Positions 31,601-42,887 of a stretch of DNA of 64,000 bases are shown here, in pieces. The stretch is taken from assembly GCF_947507565.1 (NCBI RefSeq), contig NC_089184.1:248001-312000 (forward strand), in the 5' to 3' direction. The stretch is from Oscarella lobularis. Lineage: Eukaryota > Porifera > Homoscleromorpha > Homosclerophorida > Oscarellidae. Both the position numbers and the translations under genes were made by a program. Position 1 is the first letter of the stretch, and every line of letters begins with the position of its first letter. The notes under the pieces were generated by a model. That model made no database searches, had not been told where the DNA came from, and saw nothing but the letters and a program-made list of their open reading frames with translations.

Positions 31601-34600
31601 GGTTGCTTTAGGATGGCAATTGGGAGGCCGTTAATGCTTTGCTCATTTACCACGGGTCTTACGTACTTGATCATTGGTTTGCAGCGCGTAGAAGCGTCGT
31701 TTGATTTCCTGTAATTTGACTCTCTAGGCTTCTTGTTCTTTCGCATTTTCCCGAAACGTTGTCTCCAAACGATTACGAGCTTATTTTGCCGGACATAGAG
31801 TAGGCCAACAAAGTTTAATTAATTAATTAACTCGATAGAGATGCACGTATCTTAGCCCAGACGATAAAAACTCTCTATTTGTACCCGAACAGAAACCATG
31901 GAGACAGCTCGATTGGGTTGAAAGCAAAAAACTAAGGTAAAATTAGGACTAATACAGAGAACGCTTCATTTCCGCTTCTAGTGCCGTCCTTGGACCGAGA
32001 GAAGACCAAAACGACGCATATATTGATTCAATGTACAATAGCCAGCCGGCTTTGTCTCAGTATCGGTTAGTACAAGAAAAAAATATAATCATATGATCAG
32101 AAATTGTTTTTCAGAGCTCTCCTTACCATTGAATTGGTTTCTCAGTGGTTTATCTACAGAGCAGGCGAAATCGAGGCGTTGTCAGGAAGGGTGTGTAAGA
32201 CAGCGGTTTGCCTGGTTGAATTTTCTCTTATTTTATCACTCTAGGTTGACGTTGCCTTGGAGTTGCTTCGTCTCGGAGAAGCAAGCGGTTTTATTGGATT
32301 AGAAGAGATGATTGAAGATTTGGTCACCTTGGAGACTATAGTCTATGAAGTGAGTAGAAATTTAGAAAAATTATAGATTAGACGCCTTGTTCTTCTTCTT
32401 CTTCTTCTTCTTCTCTAGTGTCAAACAGCTCAGTATTTGGGGCTGGATGGATTGAAACAGATGGACACTAGCCGGCGAATCGACATAATTATGGAACAGG
32501 TTACCTATGAAAACAATAAATATTTTATTAGATTAATAACTATATTTATTTAGTCGTTGGACAGTTCTGCGAGTTTTATGGTCGCCTTTCAGAAGTGGCT
32601 TCTTCCTTTCTTGAAGAGACTTGACCAGCGTGAACCTGGCTCTTTGTTTCAATTTCTAAAAAGTTTCCTTGTTGACAAATCGAAGGAAAATCTGGAGCTG
32701 TGTCATGCGCTATGCAAATCGACAATCCAAGTAGGAAAAGAAAAAATAACGTAATAATCTGACGTCACAAAATTGAACAGGCTCAAATTCTCTCCAAAGC
32801 TCAACTAACAGAAATAGCGCTTGCATGTGTTTACGCGTGCGAAAGGTGCTACGTAGTGACGTCAAAAATAGCAGAAAATAACGATGAATTTCTAGAAACG
32901 ACCAATTGTCCGTTGCCGAAAAAATTTCCGCGTCTCTTACACTGGGTCAGACATCAGCCCGCAATTCAATGGCCAATCACCTTTTGTAAGATTTTTGTTG
33001 AAATTTCAGGCAATTTCTTAGACAAGTGTTTGTTAGTGCTGCTAAAATTCTTGCTAGTCACGACGTCAGAGTTCCAATTCACTTTATTAGAGATATACAA
33101 GTAAGCTAAAGAGAACATTAGGTTTGATTCTCATTCTGCGCAAAGCACGACGAAGTTGAAGGCAAAAAGCTCATGATCAAAATGTGTCGCTCAGCCAATA
33201 GAAAGTAGGAAAAAAAACCCCACCTTATATGTACGAATGTCAAGGCATTCCTGTAAAGAAATCGTCCCTTGTCTTTCGACGAATGGGAGAACGTTCAAAA
33301 AGATCTAGAAACTTTAAAGAAACGCGTTTTCAAATGCGTTGAAACGGATACCTGTAACGAGGCAAGAGCAAGCGAGTCCTCGCCGCCGCGTTCTCTCAGT
33401 GACGCTGCACTTAAGGTATTTATTGAGAGCCTACTCTGCTCGGGTCACGCGAGAAGCATCGGCTTTGCTGGACGCTGGATCACCGGTCACAAAAGCCGAA
33501 GAGAAACGCACGGATTAGCCGATGAAACGACCAACAAATTGCCTTATGAAATGTCCGAAGAACTGGCTGTAAGAGCGGCTAAGGAGTACTTCAATTCAGC
33601 GTCCAAGTCCGATGACAATGAAATGGATTTAGCGAGGTATAGAGCTAAGTAAAGATTCGCGATCTTTCCGTGTTGTTCTCTAGGGCTTGCTTGTCTCTTA
33701 TCGACGAGAGAACGCCTCGCATTGAAGCCGAACTCAATTTGATAGCTGCTCTCGCGTTGCTAAACGATTTCGGCGTGTTCGCTTTTCCTCTGCAAGGCAA
33801 CTGAAGCACTCGTCCCCCAATAATTCCTTTTTGAGATAATTTCTTTAGTTCGACGTACCAAGAATAAAATCGACCTAATTAAGGAGGCTTTGGAGCATCC
33901 GAAAGCGTACAAATCTCATCAAAAGGTATAACCATTCTCTTACACACAGATGTGACGTCAAATGAGAAGTCTTAATTAAAGCTTGAGAAGTTGGGAACTT
34001 CTCTCGGGCTTCAGCATCCACACGACGTTCGAATTTTAATCGTACACGCCGCTATGAAGGTTCTGTCGTCATTCGATTAATAAATTTCTAAAATTTTTGC
34101 CTATCAAGGCCGATGACGTCAAAATTGCGAGCCAAACGTGTCAACTCCTTGTCCAGGCAAATTACGAATTGGCGTGGGAAGCGTGCAAGTGGGTAGGAGA
34201 AAGCGAAAAACTCGAAAACATTTCACTAAAGTAAAGAAGAAAAATCCACGAAACGAATAATCCATTATTTTTATCTTCAAGGCAAGAACTCCTCGCCTTT
34301 TCCGCAGCTCATTGCCCCGCCGAAGAAATCGACTTCATTCTCGAATCTCTAAACGTTCTAGAAGTGCAGGAAATTTGCCTTCGCGCTACGGACGGCGACG
34401 CGACCGTCTTCTCCAAATCCTGGCAGCTATTCGGTCGAGGCGCCGGCGCCGTGCAGCACTTCGTCGGCGATCTCGTCACCCGCTCCCAAGGCGTGCATCG
34501 ACTGATGGAAAAGAGCGCCGGAGCCGTCGGCGGACTGATGAGCCGATCGGCGGAGGCGGTCGAATCGTTGGCGGGAACGCGTGTTGGTCAGAGCGCTGGT

Positions 34601-37600
34601 GACTTTATGAGGCATTGCGTTGGGTTGATGAAGACGACGAGGGAGAAGATGAGGCCTGTCGAGGAGAAGGAACGAGAAGATGAGGATGTTTTAGTCGCGC
34701 ATCCGTTTTACGATATCGAGGCATCGTATTTTTTTGTGTGGTTTTCTTTCGCTTATGTTTCTTCTTTAGGGAGCTTTCTATTGCGACGAGAATTTTAGGA
34801 GGAGTTCTGACGTCGTTTCTGTTGATCAAGATTTACTTCGTCTCGCTCTCATATCGGGTCAAGATGACGGGGAGGAGGACTCAGTTGAAGACGTTCTTTC
34901 TCAGCTAACAAAGACTCACATCATCAAAGACGTTCCCTTGGCACTTGCCTATCTTTTGACCTTATCAGAGGTATTCTTTCTCCCTCTCCAAATAAAACGA
35001 AATTTCATGTATTTTTAGGTTGATTTCGCTGTGGATTGTCTTGACGGCTTTCCCTCCACGTTGCTCTATCTTCACTTTGCCTTGTATTATTATTCCTTGC
35101 AGCTCTTCGTTGGGGATCCCGTCTCTCGTCGCTGTCGTCGTCTCTACGAACATCCGCCCATCTCTCTTATCAAATGCGTCTTGCAAATCAGAAATTCTCA
35201 AGAAGGATTTTCCGACGATTTGACGCGCTTTGCGAGTGGACTCGATTTGACTCTAAAGCAGCTCGCCGATTTCACGTACGCTCAGAAATTAAAAGAAATG
35301 GATTCAAGTAAATTGCATAGTCGCATATATCAATACCACATTATCTGCTTCTTCAGCCATTGACACGAATCTCTTTGTATCCGACGAAGAGTACAGAAGA
35401 GAAACGATTTTCAAGCTTGTCAAGTATTTTTGCCCTGCTACGTCTATAAAAATGTTTCAGCGTTTTTTTTCTTCCAGGAGCGAATCAGATGAGAACTATG
35501 ATACTGCTGTTTCTCTTGCCATTCATTACTCCGTCCCAAAGCGTCAACTTTATCTTGTTTATCTAACCTGGTTACTAACTCAATCCAAGTAAGCGAATGA
35601 GGACTTTCGCGAGAAATTATACATTAGATTGTCCTAGTTTATCATCTACGGCTGTTGGCTCAAAGCTGGAAAAATTAGGCGTAGTTTCTTTCCTGCTAGA
35701 AAAACCTGAAGAGGCAAGATCCTTCCTTTGGAAAAATTTAAACTTATCCCCCCTACACTTTGCTTTCTAGTTGAGCCACAGTCTAGAAGAGTCCGTTTAT
35801 CCTCACCTTCCTGGCTGTGATCTAGGTCGACTTTTGTACTATTTCACGCTTCTGCAGTCGTGTCAAGAGCGAGGAGCGACAGTGAAACTTGTGAGGCATT
35901 TAATTTTATGCGATTTGAGTGCGTTAGACGATTCGCAGAAACTCCACACTCCCGAAACACACGTCAAACTTCTGAAAAAACTCAAAACGTCCGTTCAAGG
36001 TCTCGACTATAAGAAGCTCATGTCTGGAGAAGATTCGGAGGCGACTCTCTATGTTGCGATAACGTCGGCAAATGGCCACGTTTTGGCGAAAATGGCCAAC
36101 AAATTTCCACAACAGGCAAGGGAGAATTAGAAGAATTTTATCGGCGAATTTTTCTTATAGGAAGAAAAAATGATGACTGAGAGCACCGTGTACCGAATTC
36201 TGTGCGAGAAACTGTTCTGGGGAGGTCAAGGCAAATCTCAAGACGCTTCAACACCGGTAGGCAAAAAAAGACGATTTTGATCTAGGATTCGTTTATATGC
36301 ATGCCTAGATTATGTGGGTTGAACGATACGATGCCTGCCAGGATTTCCTTGACAGGCTTGACGGCAGTGATTTGAAAAATTTTGTGCAAGAGGCTGTTGC
36401 TAGTTTGAGATCAATAAATCAAGTAATAAATGAGGATTTTGTATTCTAGAGCTTTTAGGAGTTTGTTTATTTATTTAGATGCCTGTTGATAGTCGAATTG
36501 ATATTGCTAAGCGGGCTGTTCGATTTGCCAGGCAGAGGATATCTGGAAAAGAAAAAGAAGAGGATCTAAGGTGGGCTCTTGCCTTTCGCTTTTTTTAAAT
36601 TAACGTCACGTGGTTGTAGATCAACTGGAGAGGAATTAAATTTTGTACTCAAACACGTGCAATCGCTGAAACAACCGCTTTTGGCGGAATGGAAAAATGC
36701 CGAAAATGTACTATTACGTGATCGTAAAATTCGTTTATTAACAGAAATATTTTTAGGATCCTCGTCTGAAGAGCTACGCTTTGGAGTATGATCAGGCTTT
36801 AGGAGATCATACCAAGGTAGAAAAGAATTGTCCCCCTAGCTCAACATTTTTTTATTAATGCTTTGTTCAAGATCCTTGCTCTGGCTCAGACTTTGCTTGT
36901 GGACGGTTGTCCTATAGACGTGATAAAGAATCTTATCACGTTGGCTGAATCGGTGACAGGCCGGAAGACGACTATTCGCTACGTCATGGCCACAGCAGTC
37001 GAAACGCTACTAGAGCATCTAAAGTACAACTCATCACGTTTCACGTGACGAGGGTAATATCTCTTTATAAGGGAGCCTGAATTCGACCAAGATACGATGC
37101 GTAAACTTACTCGAACTATTGAATCTGTTGCAGAACACGTTAAATTAGGGTGAGAGAGATAGTCTGAAAACAAACGACGTTTAGTGAAACGTGTTTTTAT
37201 TGAAGGGGTCAACTAGTTAAAGGAGAGGCTTTGCTGTCGATTTTGCGCCCGTTCTGTGGAAATCTCGAGCTGCCTATTGAACCGAGAACAGCTGTCCTGC
37301 AAACTCTGGAAAAAGTACGTAGAAATTGCCCAAGCGAGGCTTTTTAATAGTAGGTATTTTAGAATCTAGAATTGGGCGAGTCTGAAGCATCTCTGCTCAC
37401 TTTCTACAAGTCGGAAGCGGAAATCTCAAGCGCTTGGACTAGAAAAGTGTTTTCACGGTTATCTAGGAGAGCGTTCACGAGTCTTTTCTTTAGATTTCTC
37501 CCGCTGACGTGGATGGCCCTGAAGCCCAGTTTCAGCTTCTTCACGATTTGATACGACAAAGTAGCCAGCTTCATCAGTTCGTTTCCCTGTGGAAATTGAT

Positions 37601-38345
37601 CTTCATTTGGTCGACTGAAACGCAAGAGTGCGCCGCCAAAAATTTTCTTCATCATAAACCAGATATAATATATGAGATTTAGAATGGCCAGCATAGTGCT
37701 TCCTCTCGTTGCCAAACTAGAAGACGAAGGCTCATCGTCTCGCGTTGTTCAAATGCGAAACGAAATACACAATATACGATTAGAGGTAAGAAAAGTGGAA
37801 ACAATCCTAAGAACGTTCTACGTATCCATACATTTTAGGTAGACAAAGAGGTGTTTTCTATCTTGAATGAGTCCGACAGGCTGTCCGCAGTAAAATACGC
37901 TTTGGTTACACCGCATCCTGACCTTCATTGCTTGGCCATGGGGACCTTCAAAAAGACTCAGGTTGGTTCGTTCTTCAAATGACCAATTCGCGTTATTTAT
38001 TCTCTTTTTTTGCAGGAGCTGCCTTCCGACGACGAACTCTCAGAGCTGTTGATTGTGAGACAACAGGTCATCTCTCTACTTGAACTCCCCTACTACAGTG
38101 TCTTTGTCAACTATTTGACATCATCGTCGTCATCATCATTGTTAAAAAGAAACGACTTGCAAGACATCGACGTCAAATTTTTAGCACCAGGCAAAGAAAG
38201 AATTGAATTGGTTGCGCGTCTACTGTATGAAGCTGGATTTTGGGCCCAAGCTGGATCTCTACTACTGAAAATCAAAGGAACGAATTCTTTAGTGAGCACT
38301 ATAAGTTTGGCTCTAGGTGCAGCTAAAAAGTTCTTTGGAAAATAA
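28649..38345 (+). CDS. NBAS: Neuroblastoma-amplified sequence homolog (NRZ tether subunit)
   Basis: NBAS is the large subunit of the NRZ (Dsl1-like) complex tethering Golgi-derived vesicles at the ER, and also functions in nonsense-mediated decay. The gene spans 9.7 kb with several dozen short exons. The start is MDPILYDLLLIDDWND. The N-terminal beta-propeller follows (NNIPWSLALAD, IEIRSARDRF, WRILDGAPYYVKGLTS, GLSPDGNRLATLDCLGQLTVW). The Sec39-type helical region includes LTAEQIHLCRCRRKFLIYSD, GLEEMIEDLVTLETIVYE, FIESLLCSGHARSIGFAGRW and KEYFNSASKSDDNEMDLAR. Late blocks are PLALAYLLTLSE, YYYSLQLFVGD, YKKLMSGEDSEA and the C-terminal LYEAGFWAQAGSLLLKIKGT, stopping at 38343-38345. Order and content match human NBAS throughout. 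Individual exon borders were not all checked. PMF1 begins 33 bp after the stop. Confidence 0.93.
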
Positions 38346-38349
38346 TCAC

Positions 38350-38375
38350 ATTGGCGCCACACTGGCATACGGGAG
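38350..38375 (+). promoter_or_regulatory. PMF1 upstream element with E2F-like site and CATACGGGA
   Basis: Between the NBAS stop and the PMF1 ATG lies ATTGGCGCC, which resembles an E2F site (TTSSCGC), then CATACGGGA 4 bases before the ATG. The segment aligns with KHDC4 upstream sequence at 54312-54340 at about 25 of 30 positions by eye. E2F control would suit a kinetochore gene, but this is inference. Confidence 0.45.
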
Positions 38376-38378
38376 TTT

Positions 38379-39227
38379 ATGGCAGCGAAGAGCGAAAGCA
38401 GTCTCGAAAAATGGCTTCTTTTAGCCTTCGAGAGGATCATCGAACGACTCGTTGCAACTTCTAAGTTAGTTCTAACTTGAGGCTTGAGATTGGCGTCATT
38501 TGAGCGGCATTCGGGGCACAGAACGTCGAATTTGGTCAAATGTTTTCCTTTTTTGGAAGAACGAGACGGAAAACAAGTGGAATTGGTCGCGAAATCTGTC
38601 TCCAAAGGACTAAAAGACGCAATGGAGGTAAGAGCGCGACGAAAAACGGGCGAATAGAGGAATCGATCGATCGAATAGGAAAATATTCGAGAGGTTTTCG
38701 AAGAACACGATTTGACCAAACTTTTCGCCGAACTAGATAGGCTTAGAGCGGAATCATCGAATTCCAAATCTGATAAAGCGTTGTAAGTGCCTCAAAAAAG
38801 GAGAGTAAAAAATTATTTTAAAAAAGAGGACCTCGTTCTTAGTCGCCCTACCGGAAATGTAAGCGACGATATCAGACCTTTTCTAATGGAAATTTTGACG
38901 GAAGAGAAAGAGAGACTTATTCAGCACATAGACGAAGTGAGAAAAAGGCTATAGAGCTTCCCTAGAAAGACCTCTAGTAGGAAAATTTTAGGCGAGTAGT
39001 GAGAAGTCTGCCCTCACTGCTAGTGTGACTGAAAAACGGAAAAAATTGCTTGAAACACTCGAGACGTTTAGAAAAGAGGCTGAGACTTTATTGAAGGTAG
39101 TCCCCCAAAAGACCAAAAAATATTGATTATTCCAACAAACTATTTTTAGACTAGCGAGGTTATTGATTCTACTAAGGCAGCACTGGACTCCCTAAGTCAA
39201 ACGTACAAAGATTTAGAAGGCAAATGA
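38379..39227 (+). CDS. PMF1: PMF1/Nnf1-like MIS12 kinetochore complex subunit
   Basis: Nnf1/PMF1 is a subunit of the MIS12 complex linking centromeric chromatin to the microtubule-binding NDC80 complex. Exon 1 (38379-38464) begins MAAKSESSLEKWLLLAFERI. A 57-bp intron ends GGCACAG, and exon 2 starts at 38522. The family pattern is KCFPFLEERDGKQVELVAKS, then EENIREVFEEHDLTKLFAELD, then RPTGNVSDDIRPFLMEILTE, then a coiled coil ending SQTYKDLEGK at TGA 39225-39227. The short xPxG...D..P.L... block parallels RPSGIPEKDLHSVMAPYFL in human PMF1. Identity is modest, so the call rests on pattern and order. It starts 33 bp after NBAS and its stop lies 2 bp from the stop of the opposite gene. Confidence 0.78.
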
Positions 39228-39229
39228 GT

Positions 39230-39920
39230 CTATACACCTATGTCATATAAGTTGTCTATGTTTGATGTTTCTGAGCATAAGGGTTTTGAAATCTCGTCTT
39301 CGATTATGACGTCATCGTTGTCGACGTCACCGTTTAAATAATTCGATTCCGTTTGGAGAGTCGTTTCGTCTTCGATCTCCAGATTTGTTATCGAGGGTGC
39401 CCTGACTTTGAGTTCAATGCTGAGCCACCCGTTCTTATCCAAATAGGACTTTGCTGTGCTGAAATCCGTGCCATGGGGTAGTACTAGGGTCTCAGAAAAC
39501 GTTTTCTTTTCACAACGCTCCCTATTGGCGCAAGGCCTTTCTCCCGTGATATGAATCTCATTGTCGATGAGTTTCAGACGAATGTTGTCCTTTCGGAAGT
39601 AAGGAACGTGCAGCTGGGCGTTGATCGTGTCCTTTTCTTGGACAACGTGCACGGGTATTGTCTCGCGAATCATTTTTCTGTACGGATTGACTCGGGGTCG
39701 GTGATTCCACGTGAGAAAGGGAAACGGGTCGGCGACGTCCAAATCATCCAAAACAGAATGATACCACGGTCGATACTGTATGGGACTATAAAGAGAAAAT
39801 ACCGTAGTTAGTATTTGAACTGAGTGGGGAGGATGATGCACTTCACCTTCCAAATAAAAACGACGAATAGACGCGACTGATTGAAATCAGTCCGATTATT
39901 ACGAAGACGAAGGTTTTCAT
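39230..39920 (-). CDS. Small heat shock protein with a signal peptide
   Basis: Exon 1 (39920-39847) encodes MKTFVFVIIGLISISRVYSS, a clear signal peptide. Exon 2 (39785-39230) gives 209 residues in total. The alpha-crystallin (HSP20) domain includes IRLKLIDNEIHITGERP, FSETLVLPHGTDFSTAKSYL and the final NGWLSIELKV strand pair. The acidic C-terminal tail has no KDEL-type retention signal (ends DNLYDIGV), so secretion or another secretory compartment is possible. Most animal HSP20 proteins are cytosolic; a signal peptide is uncommon. A TATA box and a perfect heat shock element lie upstream in the region shared with IER3IP1. Function: ATP-independent holdase chaperone. Confidence 0.85.
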
Positions 39921-39966
39921 ATTCTCTGACTAGTGATTAAACTGCCGAACTGGTGACGCTGCCTTG

Positions 39967-39974
39967 CTTTTATA
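39967..39974 (-). promoter_or_regulatory. TATA box of the small heat shock gene
   Basis: On the minus strand the sequence reads TATAAAAG, about 47 bp before the ATG at 39920. It is one of few convincing TATA boxes in the window, fitting an inducible gene. Confidence 0.65.
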
Positions 39975-40067
39975 CCCGCTAAGGACACGTCACATTATGA
40001 GTGACGTCACCGCGATCAGGTCACTACCGCCCACGTCTTGACGCGGCCTCTTGTGATTGGGTAGAGC

Positions 40068-40080
40068 TTCCGGAACGTTC
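40068..40080. promoter_or_regulatory. Perfect heat shock element
   Basis: TTCCGGAACGTTC is three alternating inverted pentamer cores (TTCnnGAAnnTTC), the classical HSF1 binding site. It lies about 93 bp upstream of the TATA box of the small heat shock gene and 25 bp before the IER3IP1 start codon. A TGACGTCA CRE-like site lies between at about 40003-40010. Confidence 0.7.
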
Positions 40081-40105
40081 TCGATTTGCTATCAACGAAT
40101 CAAAC

Positions 40106-40468
40106 ATGGCGTTCACCTTGGGAGCTTTGTACGAAGCTTTCTTGCTGTTCATCAACGCTGTGGCAATATTGAACGAGCAACGGTTTTTATCCAAGAGTAC
40201 GTAATAAACGAAAGGAGTTTCAGAGAGCCGAGATAGAGCTACACTGTATTTTCTCAGTTGGATGGGGTACGAATGAAGCGAATAATCCCGGTTTTGGCCA
40301 AGAAAAGGGCGTAAAGCACCAAATTATTAATCTTATTTCATCGGTGCGAACACTACTGAGAGGTACGTCCAATTTTAATTTTTTTTCAACGTCTTTATCT
40401 TCTTTTTTGTAGTTCCTCTTATTGCGCTGAATGCGGTCACATTAGCTTACCTACTTGTTCTGGGTTGA
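40106..40468 (+). CDS. IER3IP1: IER3IP1/Yos1 ER-Golgi membrane protein
   Basis: Yos1-family proteins act in ER-to-Golgi transport. Exons 40106-40196, 40258-40362 and 40413-40468 join in frame to 83 residues (human 82). The N-terminus MAFTLGALYEAFLLFINAVA and RFLSKIGWGTNEANNPGFG are nearly diagnostic, followed by QIINLISSVRTLLRVPLIAL and a second hydrophobic segment ending LLVLG. It is head to head with the small heat shock gene and carries the heat shock element just ahead of its start, so the two may be co-induced. Confidence 0.95.
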
Positions 40469-40649
40469 CTCACTTTGAAAGTAGAAATTCCGTAATCAAT
40501 AATCATACTTACCAGCTAAGTTACTGCATAAAACACTGTACGTTACCTGAACAGACGGTGCCTCGTGACCACAACCCCAACCCGGATACTCGCGACAAAA
40601 CTTGCCCTGCGGATCGCTTTGCAGCCAACTAAAGTCTCGACAAGGACTA

Positions 40650-42681
40650 ATGTTTCCATACAAATGGCGTCCACCGCCTCCGCCGCCGCCTCGCGTACCC
40701 GATCCTCCTCGTCTGTCGAACCTGCGTCGTTTTCCCGAAGCGCCTCGTCCACAGGAACGACTGCGGCGTTTTCCCGACCCACCTCGTCGTTTACCGGAGG
40801 CGCCTCGTCCTCGAAGCATGCATCCGTGGACAGCGGCCCGATATTCGCCCTATCAACGTCCTCCTGCTCCTCTTCCTCTTCCTCCTCCTCCACCACCACC
40901 ACCACCACCTCCTCCTCCTCCTCGAGCACCGCTGCTTGCACCGGTTCCTTTACTGTCTCAGTGCGTCCCGTCGGTTCCTTCCTACTCTAAGCCTCCTCCT
41001 CTTCTTTCTCTGCCTCTGCCTCTTCCTTCAGCTGAGAAGACTTCGATACCGAGTTGGGAAACGCTAACAAAGGAAATCATTGACTTCTCGACTCGTTCCA
41101 CTCAAACGGCAGATGTTCTTCGAGTAAAGGAAGAACTTCGACAAAGGCTTCAGGACATCATTCAGACACCATTTCCAGGTTAATTAATATGATATGGTAT
41201 GATATAAAAAAGTGACGCTGATAATATTAGACGCGACTCTCTTTATGACTGGATCAAGTGTGTCGGGATTTTGTGACGCCAAGAGTGACGTCGATTTTTG
41301 CTTGCTAACTGGCACTACTCACGTTGGCCTCTGATCAAAAATCAGTCTGAATTGCATCAAATTATGAATTTTAGAATCATAAGTTTAAGATTAGGACGCT
41401 GAGAGCTTTTGGAGCATTGCTCAGACAAAGCACAACAAAGGGAACAGGCAAGCGAATTAGAATAAATCTGATTTATTATTAATTATTTGTTGGGTAAAGA
41501 TAATTTCAGTCACGTTGTTGTCATTCCAGCAGCAGTACCTATTCTTCATCTAACGTACCGGTTAGCGTAAACGAATCTTAGCTAACTTTTAATTAATAAA
41601 TCATTTTTCCTATAGTGAAATTTGCTCTGATGTTAGTATTGATAACGTTTACGTGAGTAAGAGGTTAAAACGTTGCGCAATGCACTCAAATCTCGTTACA
41701 CAGTGTCTTAAAAATTCTCATCTTATGAGAGCATTCTGTAAAGGTAAGCCCAAGTCTTTTTATTTAATTATTTAATCACAACTATCGGTCTGTCTCTAAG
41801 TCGATGCAAGGGTTGCACCTCTTGTAATAACGATCAAGAGTTGGTCAAAATGCGTCGGTGTGAATAACGCCGGACGTGGCTATCTTTCCAGCTACTCAAT
41901 AGTTCTAATGACAATCTTTTATTTACAAAGTGAGCCACAACAAAACAGAGATTGCGTTCGCTAACATTTCCCCACAGATTGTCGACCCCCAGTACTTCCC
42001 CGTCTAAAAAGGAAATATCAGGCAAGTGACACGTATTCCTCTTATAGAAAAAAGGCGGCTGTCCTACTTCCTGTTCCACCCTGTTCTCTGAACACGATAC
42101 TTCCCTTAGGACACAACGAATCTCAACTCACTGGATCATCTTCAGCCTCATCTTTTTCAAGAAGCACTCGACGATCTTCCTCTCAAGTAAGATCGGCTAT
42201 TTGCATTGAGGGAGAATGTATGAATATTTATTTCTACAGCAATAAAGATGACTGCGGTCGACTTTTGCTGACGTTTTTCGCCTTCTACAATCAATTCAAG
42301 TGAGAAACGAACGCCTTGTCGTCGTCTACAACGCCCCTATCTGTCTAGTTTTAACTCCGTTATATCCGTGCGTCTGGGAAGATCTTACCAGAAGCCAACA
42401 GAAGTAGGGTGGGTCAGGGATATATGCATCGAAGGTAAGGGCTTCCCCAAAGCAATGATGTCTACGAATTCGGTTCCCCTACGCGCAGAACCATTCAAAG
42501 CGGATAATACAACGCGATCGCTCAAAAGTTCGAATATGCGTGAGATTAGGTCTCATTTTGCAAGGGTGGGTTAAACTTAATTGACACACCCTTTCCGTAT
42601 CTAACGATTCTCTTCTCGGTTTTTCTTTTCTAGGCGTTCCGCGTACTGGAGTCGGAGCGAACTATTAAGGATCTTGTTTAG
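40650..42681 (+). CDS. TENT2: GLD2-type cytoplasmic poly(A) polymerase
   Basis: GLD2/TENT2 extends poly(A) tails of selected cytoplasmic mRNAs. The first exon encodes a very Pro/Arg-rich N-terminus (MFPYKWRPPPPPPPRVPDPP) with a long proline run, then SWETLTKEIIDFSTRS and EELRQRLQDIIQTPFPG. The next exon has the nucleotidyltransferase motif FMTGSSVSGF with the catalytic pair SDVDFCLL. Later exons give VDARVAPLVITIKSWSKCVG, NNAGRGYLSSYSIVLMTIFY, CGRLLLTFFAFYNQFK, the SVISVRLGRSYQKP block and EPFKADNTTRSLKSSNM, ending RVLESERTIKDLV at TAG 42679-42681. Segment order matches human TENT2. Exons at 41240-41760 and around 42000-42250 are short and their borders uncertain. A 5' non-coding exon is possible. 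Confidence 0.86.
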
Positions 42682-42887
42682 AGGAAACGAACGTCGTTGG
42701 GTGTTATTTTTTCATAGGTCCACCTAGTACCTCTTGGGTTTCTCTTCCGGGAATGTTTGTGTACCGATAAAAGCGAGGTCGCGAGGTTACGCGTTCACAT
42801 CACTAAAATTCCGCGCTTAGGACGGGTCTCCCCCCAGTCGCTTGTCGGCAATAGCCGACTCATTTCTATAGCAAGAACTGCAGCAGA

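Noticed and set aside
40543..40990. Open frames opposite or overlapping the GLD2 proline-rich exon (Glu/Val- or Ser/Thr-rich)
   Set aside because: Low-complexity shadows of the proline repeat; only the frame leading into SWETLTKEIIDF joins to the nucleotidyltransferase exons.
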